From Alphaproteobacteria bacterium (GTDB lineage: Bacteria; Pseudomonadota; Alphaproteobacteria; SP197): DNA of 28,444 bases. Within the stretch, counting starts at the first letter, position 1. The number at the start of each line of letters is the position of its first letter. The stretch is from contig JAJEBJ010000094.1 in assembly GCA_022822575.1 (NCBI GenBank), forward strand, positions 1 through 28,444, given 5' to 3'. Below, piece after piece: positions 23,468 through 28,444 of this stretch. A model generated the notes under the pieces. It did no database searches. It saw only the letters and a program-made list of their open reading frames with translations, and was not told the DNA's origin. The translations under genes and the position numbers were made by a program.

Positions 23468-25138
23468 TCACAGCGGGCGCAGGGCGTCGGCGAGACGCGG
23501 CAGCATCAGGGCGTCGTAACGCTCCTGGTTGGCCGCGCTGTCGTGGGCGAAGCGGAAACAGGTGATGCCGTTGGCGAGTGGCTGGATGATCTGACCGCCA
23601 AAGCCCCGCATGGTGGCGATCCTCATGGCCCGACCGGAACGGGTGGTGAGCGGCAGCTGCCACCAGGCGAGGTGATACGTGATGTCGTTCCCGCCGGCGG
23701 TGACCGTCCCCGTCGGCAGCCCCTTTGCCATGGCGCCATCTAGACATTCGCGCACCAGTGACGATTCCAGCAGTTCCGTCCCCTCGTGGCGTCCGCCGTT
23801 CGACAGAAGCCGCCCCAGCCGCCCCACGTCATCGAGACCGAGGAAGAGACCGAAGGCAGTAAGCGGCACGCCCCTTGTGCCGTCCTCTTCGAGGGTGCGG
23901 TTGATGTCCACCGGACCACACCCAATGGGGCGCAGCACCTCTTTCTCGACCATGGCGAAGAGGTCGGCATCGGGACCACGGTGGCGCTTCCACACCGCAT
24001 CCATGGCCGCGCCGGCCACGAAGAGATCCTGGTCCCGGTAGCGGGCGACGACGCCGGGTCCCCAGGGATAGGAAGGCACACGGAACGCTTCGCGGAGCTT
24101 GTCCGCACGACTGCGGGCGGCATACCAGCTCTGATAGGCGCGGTAACAGGCGCCTTCCGGACCGTCTGCCGAGGCGTATTCCGGCCCGGTAAGATTGTCG
24201 GAATGGATGTCGCCGGTTTCGCCGGCGGTGCCGATGCCGGTCGCCATGGAGAGACAGTGCCGGATCGTCACGTCGTGCCAGCCGTCGTGATCCGCCGTGA
24301 CATCGAGGACATCGACGATGCGGGTGTCGGCGACCTCGGGACCGAGGTGACAGGCAAGGCGCATGAGCGCGGTGGTGGCAAAAGCCGCCTTGGTGGCCGA
24401 CCAGATGCCAAAGCGCATGGCGTGGGGGAAGGGGTAGGGCCCGTGCCGTGTGGCGAACCCTGTCGCGTAAATGCGCCCGTCCATCACGAGGCCGCTGGTG
24501 ATCTCGCCTTCGCGCAACGCATCGTCCAGCAGTTCCTCGAGCATCTCCGGCGGAGCGATCTCTGCAATGTCGTGAATCGGCATCGGGTCGCGACGGCAGG
24601 AGACGGCCGGTGATCCCCCCGCCTCACGGAATGACGCCTCTGCCACGCCCCAGAGATCGAGCCGTTCGGGAATGTGATCCGGGAGTGTTTCAGTCACCAC
24701 CTGGACGACAAGATCGCGCACCCGCGCGCCATCCCAGGCGAACCGGGCCACCCCGTGGTGGCTGTCGTTCTCCCGCTCACAGGAGAGCTGGAAGGGAAAC
24801 GCGGCGACATCACAGGAGCCATCACCCCTCCAGATACATCCCTCGCCAACCATGATGTCCCAGTAACTCTGCGGATCGGGCCGGCGATGCAGTCCCCTGT
24901 GATCTGGCAGGAGAGCGTCGCCGTCGGTGCGGAAGGCGAGATTGACGCCGGGAAACCGGGCAACGCCGCCGCCCAGAGCAAAGTCGGCGTGTGCCGAGGC
25001 ATCGCTGGCCGCCAGGGGGGATCCGTCGATGGCGAGAACGCCGTTGAAGGGATGGCGGCAGGGCCGGCGATCAGCCGGCGGCGTGAAGGCAGCGATGGGC
25101 CATGGCCCATCCTTCCGTGTGCCGTCCTGTCCGATCAT
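23468..25138 (-). CDS. Serine hydrolase (beta-lactamase/class C fold) with unrecognised N-terminal domain
   Basis: From the ATG at 25138 (GGGGAG six bases upstream) the product has 556 residues. Residues about 195–550 look like the beta-lactamase/esterase/DD-peptidase family. They include S247-A-T-K250 in FGIWSATKAAFATTALMRLA as the nucleophile motif, IRHCLSMATGIG, GVPLTAFGLFLGLDDVGRLG and MRGFGGQIIQPL near the end. No signal peptide is seen, so it is probably cytoplasmic. Residues 1–185 form an extra domain with FRTDGDALLPDH, YWDIMVGEG and FQLSCERENDSHHGVARFAW that I do not recognise. The substrate is unknown. The gene converges on tupA with a nine-base gap and diverges from the SbmA-like gene. 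Confidence 0.8.
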   Translation of the reverse strand: MIGQDGTRKDGPWPIAAFTPPADRRPCRHPFNGVLAIDGSPLAASDASAHADFALGGGVARFPGVNLAFRTDGDALLPDHRGLHRRPDPQSYWDIMVGEGCIWRGDGSCDVAAFPFQLSCERENDSHHGVARFAWDGARVRDLVVQVVTETLPDHIPERLDLWGVAEASFREAGGSPAVSCRRDPMPIHDIAEIAPPEMLEELLDDALREGEITSGLVMDGRIYATGFATRHGPYPFPHAMRFGIWSATKAAFATTALMRLACHLGPEVADTRIVDVLDVTADHDGWHDVTIRHCLSMATGIGTAGETGDIHSDNLTGPEYASADGPEGACYRAYQSWYAARSRADKLREAFRVPSYPWGPGVVARYRDQDLFVAGAAMDAVWKRHRGPDADLFAMVEKEVLRPIGCGPVDINRTLEEDGTRGVPLTAFGLFLGLDDVGRLGRLLSNGGRHEGTELLESSLVRECLDGAMAKGLPTGTVTAGGNDITYHLAWWQLPLTTRSGRAMRIATMRGFGGQIIQPLANGITCFRFAHDSAANQERYDALMLPRLADALRPL

Positions 25139-25178
25139 GGTATCTCCCCGCCCGACACGAACGCGAAGGGGACAATGC

Positions 25179-26183
25179 ATGTTCCGGTCATTCTTTGCCA
25201 ATCGGCGCTGGCTGCACTGGTCGATCCTCGGCAGTGCCACGATCCTTGGCGTCACCTGGTACAAGGTCCAGCTCGATGTCAAGATCAACGAGTGGTTCGG
25301 TGACTTCTACGACACCCTTCAGGTCGCACTGACCGAACCGGGGGCTGTCGAGTTTGCCGACTTCCTCGGCAAATGCCTCACCTTCGCCGAAATCGCCGGC
25401 ATCTACATCGTCGTCGCCGTGCTTCTCGAGTTCTTCGTGCGCCACTTCGTGTTCCGCTGGCGCACGGCGATGAACGACTACTACATGTCCTACTGGCACG
25501 ATGTACGGCACATCGAAGGGGCGGCACAGCGCGTCCAGGAGGACACCATGCGGTTTGCCCGCATCGTCGAGGGTCTGGGTGTCGCCTTCATGCGCTCGGT
25601 GATGACGCTCGTTGCCTTCCTGCCACTGCTGTGGTCGCTGAGCGCGCACGTCACCGAACTCCCCTGGATCGGCGCCGTCGATCATTCCCTGGTCTGGCTT
25701 GCCATCGTTTCGGCGGCGGCCGGAACCGTTCTTCTCGCCATCGTCGGCATCAAGCTTCCCGGCCTCGAATTCAATAACCAGAAGGTGGAGGCCGCCTACC
25801 GCAAGGAACTGGTGTTCGGCGAGGACCACGAAGACAGGGCGCAGCCGGAGTCCGTCATCGAACTCTTCGCCAACGTGCGCAAGAACTACTTCCGCCTGTT
25901 CAAGCACTACCTCTACTTCGACATCGCGAAGTGGTCCTACCTCCAGTTCTCGGTGATCGTCCCCTACATCATGATGGGACCCACCATTGTGGCCGGCATC
26001 ATCACGCTGGGTGTCCTGCAGCAGATTCTGCGCGCCTTTGACCGCGTCGAATCGTCCTTCCAGTTCCTGGTGAATTCCTGGGGCATCATCGTCGAGCTCA
26101 TCTCGATCTACAAACGCCTCAAGGCCTTCGAGGACTCCATCAGGCACACGCAACGGATGCGGGGTCTGCCACAGACCGCATAA
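25179..26183 (+). CDS. SbmA/BacA-like inner-membrane peptide transporter
   Basis: The 334-residue product matches SbmA/BacA closely in its core: FRWRTAMNDYYMSYWHDVRH, IEGAAQRVQEDTMRFA, VGIKLPGLEFNNQKVEAAYR, KELVFGEDHEDRA, NYFRLFKHYLYFDIAK and VNSWGIIVELISIYKRLKAFE. Membrane segments are seen at about 15–33, 68–90, 135–160, 180–205 and 265–290. These proton-driven importers take up proline-rich and other antimicrobial peptides and, for BacA, modified peptides needed in symbiosis. It is shorter than SbmA (about 400 residues) because the first SbmA membrane segment is missing at the N-terminus. AAGGGG at 25166–25171 supports the ATG at 25179. Only 40 bases separate it from the divergent hydrolase. 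Confidence 0.92.
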   Translation: MFRSFFANRRWLHWSILGSATILGVTWYKVQLDVKINEWFGDFYDTLQVALTEPGAVEFADFLGKCLTFAEIAGIYIVVAVLLEFFVRHFVFRWRTAMNDYYMSYWHDVRHIEGAAQRVQEDTMRFARIVEGLGVAFMRSVMTLVAFLPLLWSLSAHVTELPWIGAVDHSLVWLAIVSAAAGTVLLAIVGIKLPGLEFNNQKVEAAYRKELVFGEDHEDRAQPESVIELFANVRKNYFRLFKHYLYFDIAKWSYLQFSVIVPYIMMGPTIVAGIITLGVLQQILRAFDRVESSFQFLVNSWGIIVELISIYKRLKAFEDSIRHTQRMRGLPQTA

Positions 26184-26381
26184 TCACATGTGCTGCAGAA
26201 GCGGCAGCGCACCGACAGGGGTATCAACGCTTGACCTGTGAGTGGTCTCCCCAGGGGCGTGGTGTTCCGCCGTTGCTGCCGACACCGCCGCGACTGGGCC
26301 GTCGAAGCCGCACCGAGCTTCGAGAGGCTTTCAACACGATCCAGGCAATGAGCGATACTGCGAACCTGGAGGCGTGAGCCG

Positions 26382-27008
26382 TCAGCTGCAGAAGGGCCAG
26401 ATCTGATACCAGGAATCGCAGCGATAGCGATCCTCGCACTGGGCGAGCTGCGACTTGTAGGTGCGGGCCGTATCCCTGACCCGTTCTGCGGTGCGCTGCA
26501 CCTCCGGCTTCGATTCCCAGCTGCCGCGTCTGTAGCCACCTCGGCCTTCGTGATAGGCCAGATAGAGTCGGTACGCGTCGGTGCGGGGAATGTCCAGTTC
26601 GCGCCAAGTCTTGTAATTGTACCATCCGATGAAGTCGAGCGCGTCCTCCATATCGGAACGGCTACGGAACAGCCAACCACGCTCTGCCTCGTATTCCGAC
26701 CACACCGGGTCCTGAGCCTGTGCGTAGCCCTTCGCCGAGGAAACGCGCCCCCAGGGGATGACCCACAGGAGCCACTCGCGCGGAGGGCGCGCGTCGGACT
26801 GGAAGCTTGACTCGTGGCGCACGAAGGCCATCTGGATGTCCACCGGCGTGCCCCATTTGCTCGCCGAGAGGCGAGCGTAGTCGTACCAGTCGGGATACTG
26901 CTCGAAGATCGCGCACACATTCTCCTGCTGCGTGGGCGGAGTGGCGGCGCATCCTGCCATCAGCAGGATCACCACAAAGGCAAGAAAACTCGCTTTGACA
27001 GACTTCAT
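26382..27008 (-). CDS. Lipoprotein with transglycosylase SLT-like domain
   Basis: The 208-residue product has a lipoprotein signal (SFLAFVVILLMAGC with lipobox cysteine C20). A lysozyme-like domain follows, with the likely catalytic glutamate in MAFVRHESSFQ (E66) and WGRVSSAKGYAQAQDP and YLAYHEGRGGYRRG further on. It resembles the family of small SLT-domain lipoproteins (Pfam SLT_4, from memory). It would be anchored in the outer membrane facing the periplasm and cut peptidoglycan glycan strands. The start overlaps the stop of a small upstream open frame as ATGA. The 198 bases downstream, 26184–26381, hold no recognised gene or clear terminator. Confidence 0.85.
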   Translation of the reverse strand: MKSVKASFLAFVVILLMAGCAATPPTQQENVCAIFEQYPDWYDYARLSASKWGTPVDIQMAFVRHESSFQSDARPPREWLLWVIPWGRVSSAKGYAQAQDPVWSEYEAERGWLFRSRSDMEDALDFIGWYNYKTWRELDIPRTDAYRLYLAYHEGRGGYRRGSWESKPEVQRTAERVRDTARTYKSQLAQCEDRYRCDSWYQIWPFCS

Positions 27009-27154
27009 GGCAGCGGCTGTCCCAGCTCGGCACGCACGTCGGAACAGTAACCCCCATGCGCCTCGAGCAACAGCCCGACGAACGGCACCCGTGTCCGCTC
27101 CTCCAGGCCGCGGAATGCTCCAGTGAACTTGTGAGAGGTCGCAATCATGTCCAT
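27005..27154 (-). CDS. Possible small protein coupled to the SLT lipoprotein gene
   Basis: A 49-codon frame starts at ATG 27154 (MDMIATSHKFTGAFRGLEER) and ends with AELGQPLP and a TGA at 27007–27005. That stop overlaps the lipoprotein ATG at 27008 as ATGA. The frame is open upstream as far as 27206, with AGGAG at about 27171–27177 but badly spaced for this ATG. The composition is ordinary for a soluble protein and no family is recognised. It could be a genuine small protein, or a leader that sets lipoprotein translation. Confidence 0.4.
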   Translation of the reverse strand: MDMIATSHKFTGAFRGLEERTRVPFVGLLLEAHGGYCSDVRAELGQPLP

Positions 27155-27210
27155 GAGGCCGGATACTGCGATCTCCTCGAAGCAGATTCGTGATACCCTA
27201 GGTCAAGCTC

Positions 27211-27612
27211 TCAGGCCTCTTCCGATTGCGGCAGGACGCCGTCAAGATGAAGCCACGGCAGCTTCGAAGCGACGAAGATGTGGCGTTCCCGGTTCCCGGC
27301 TCCCGGGTGAACCGGATCATCGAGAATCCCCGGCATGAACCAGCGGTCATCCGGCTGATAGGCGACGTCGATGGCGATCTGGCAACCGCACCGCCGGCAG
27401 AACGATCGCGTGACACCGGGCGACGAGTCATAGCGCGACAGCATGTCCTCGCCCTTTGTCAGCGTCATGGCCAAACGCGCCACCACCGCATAGGTGGCGA
27501 ACGCCGTGCCATGGATCTTGCGGCACATGGAACAGTGGCAGTGATAGAGATCCGATGCCGGTTCGCTGACCTCGAAGCGCACGGCGCCGCACAGGCATCC
27601 ACCCCGCATCAT
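27211..27612 (-). CDS. GFA-family (glutathione-dependent formaldehyde-activating enzyme/CENP-V) protein, copy 1
   Basis: The product has about 133 residues. Zinc-ligand cysteines lie in GGCLCGAVRFE near the N-terminus, YHCHCSMCRK at about 25, and FCRRCGCQIA at about 71. The ending RHIFVASKLPWL is typical of the GFA fold. Founding member Gfa was proposed to speed glutathione–formaldehyde adduct formation, but most relatives have no proven function. The start is the first of two adjacent ATGs at 27612 and 27609; the first overlaps the stop of the next gene upstream as ATGA. It is the third gene of a tandem set of paralogues. An upstream extension to 27666 is inside the neighbouring gene. Confidence 0.88.
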   Translation of the reverse strand: MMRGGCLCGAVRFEVSEPASDLYHCHCSMCRKIHGTAFATYAVVARLAMTLTKGEDMLSRYDSSPGVTRSFCRRCGCQIAIDVAYQPDDRWFMPGILDDPVHPGAGNRERHIFVASKLPWLHLDGVLPQSEEA

Positions 27613-28010
27613 GACCCGAATTCCGTCATCTTCTCGAGGGCATCTTCGGGTTCGTACCAGCCGCACCGGGATTCCCAGAAGATGTGCCGTTCATTGCCCT
27701 CGCGGCCCCCGGGGTCGGCACCGTCATCGAGCGTGCCCACCGAGAGGCTGATCTCGTCTCCCATCTCGCCGAAGACATGGCATCCGCAGTGACGGCAGAA
27801 CCGTCGCTTCAGGGCCGGCGATGTCCGGTAGGTCGAGAGGGATTCCTCTCCCGCCAGAAGCCTGAAGCCCGAGCGGTCGACACTGGCATAGGTGAGGTAG
27901 ACCGCGCCCTGGCACTTGCGGCAGATTGAGCAATGGCAGTGATAGAAGTCGTGGACCTTTCCTGTCAGCTCGTAGCGCACGGCGCCGCACAGGCATCCTC
28001 CCGTCGTCAT
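27609..28010 (-). CDS. GFA-family (CENP-V) protein, copy 2
   Basis: The 133-residue product repeats the same cysteine plan: TGGCLCGAVRYE, YHCHCSICRKCQG and FCRHCGCHVFGE, then RHIFWESRCGWYEPEDALEK. It resembles copy 3 more than copy 1 in the C-terminal HIFWESR-W sequence. Its start at 28010 overlaps the stop of copy 3 as ATGA, and its own stop overlaps the start of copy 1. The three genes are therefore translationally coupled. Function as for the family: a zinc-binding protein, possibly handling thiol–aldehyde adducts (not proven). Confidence 0.9.
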   Translation of the reverse strand: MTTGGCLCGAVRYELTGKVHDFYHCHCSICRKCQGAVYLTYASVDRSGFRLLAGEESLSTYRTSPALKRRFCRHCGCHVFGEMGDEISLSVGTLDDGADPGGREGNERHIFWESRCGWYEPEDALEKMTEFGS

Positions 28011-28420
28011 CGCCAGGTCTCCCCGTAGCCCTCGACACGCTCCGCATCATCGCCCGGGTCATGCCACCTCACCCGGGATTCCCAGAAGATGTGCTGTTCG
28101 TTCAGCCGATCATGGTCCGGCGTCTCGCCCTGATCGAGGCTGCCAAGACAGAGGAACACCGTGTCGCCGTCTCCGGGAACTTCGGCGAACACGTGTCCAC
28201 CACAGGTTGCGCAGAATCGGCGGCTGATGGCGTCCGAACTGCGGTATTCACGCAGGGATTCCCTGCCTTCAACCTTCAGGTCGTCACGGGCAACGCCCCC
28301 GAAACTCACGAAGAGCGCTCCTTGCAGTTTCCGGCACATCGAGCAGTGACAGTGGCTCACATGACCGACCTTGCCGGTCACCTCGTATCTCACCGCCCCG
28401 CACTGGCACGACCCCTTCAT
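28007..28420 (-). CDS. GFA-family (CENP-V) protein, copy 3 (first in operon)
   Basis: The 137-residue product has GSCQCGAVRYE, SHCHCSMCRKLQG and FCATCGGHVFAE as zinc-ligand motifs and ends with QHIFWESRVRWHDPGDDAER. GGGAGG at 28428–28433 sits seven bases before the ATG at 28420, so it is the promoter-proximal gene of the set unless more genes lie outside the window. Copies 2 and 1 follow with ATGA overlaps. Confidence 0.9.
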   Translation of the reverse strand: MKGSCQCGAVRYEVTGKVGHVSHCHCSMCRKLQGALFVSFGGVARDDLKVEGRESLREYRSSDAISRRFCATCGGHVFAEVPGDGDTVFLCLGSLDQGETPDHDRLNEQHIFWESRVRWHDPGDDAERVEGYGETWR

Positions 28421-28444
28421 CCCGGCGCCTCCCTGGCCATTCCG

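Noticed and set aside
26191..26211. Short inverted repeat GCTGC/GCAGC after the SbmA-like gene
   Set aside because: Only five strong base pairs and no T-run; not convincing as a terminator.
27211..28420. Calling the GFA genes a formaldehyde detoxification system for the demethylases
   Set aside because: They are about 18 kb away in an unrelated operon, and the enzymatic role of the GFA family is itself disputed.
1..28444. CRISPR arrays, insertion sequences, phage genes or att sites
   Set aside because: No regularly spaced repeats, transposase, integrase or terminal inverted repeats were seen. The tRNA-Gln has no neighbouring integrase or repeated 3' end.

Overview
The window is GC-rich with the strong G/C third-position bias of a high-GC alphaproteobacterium, probably Rhodospirillales-like (inference). 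The evidence is the run slt–moaB / UDG family 4 / ETF-QO–TPR–ispE, an SbmA/BacA-type transporter, and a UDG carrying the WRPPGNRTPT signature. No plasmid, phage, IS or CRISPR structure was seen.

Left part, about 1–11,880, is an accessory catabolic island. It holds the C-terminal half of a trimethylamine/dimethylamine-dehydrogenase-type flavoprotein (cut by the window edge), an XRE-cupin regulator, an MDR oxidoreductase, and an acetolactate-synthase-like ThDP enzyme. A minus-strand Rieske oxygenase follows, then a divergent AT-rich promoter and a plus-strand run: a Tat-exported family 5 solute-binding protein, a second Rieske oxygenase, the large and small subunits of an aconitase X, and an epoxide-hydrolase-like alpha/beta hydrolase. 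The genes from the second Rieske onward overlap. Two decayed-looking remnants lie between the genes. The combination suggests uptake and stepwise N-demethylation of a methylated amino-acid betaine (perhaps a hydroxyproline betaine), followed by dehydration. This pathway is inferred, not shown.

Middle part, about 12,151–20,973, is chromosomal housekeeping. On the minus strand UDG, soluble lytic transglycosylase and moaB are closely packed. On the plus strand are ETF-QO, a TPR lipoprotein-like/secreted protein, ispE overlapping it, and a WbpA-type UDP-sugar dehydrogenase joined to ispE by an ATGA overlap.

Right part, about 20,974–28,444: a tRNA-Gln(TTG) with its own promoter and encoded CCA, then a tungstate ABC transporter in the order permease–ATPase–binding protein. 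A serine hydrolase with an unrecognised N-terminal domain lies divergent from an SbmA/BacA-like transporter. The minus strand ends with a compact group of three successive GFA (CENP-V) paralogues with ATGA overlaps, a possible small coupled ORF, and an SLT-domain lipoprotein.
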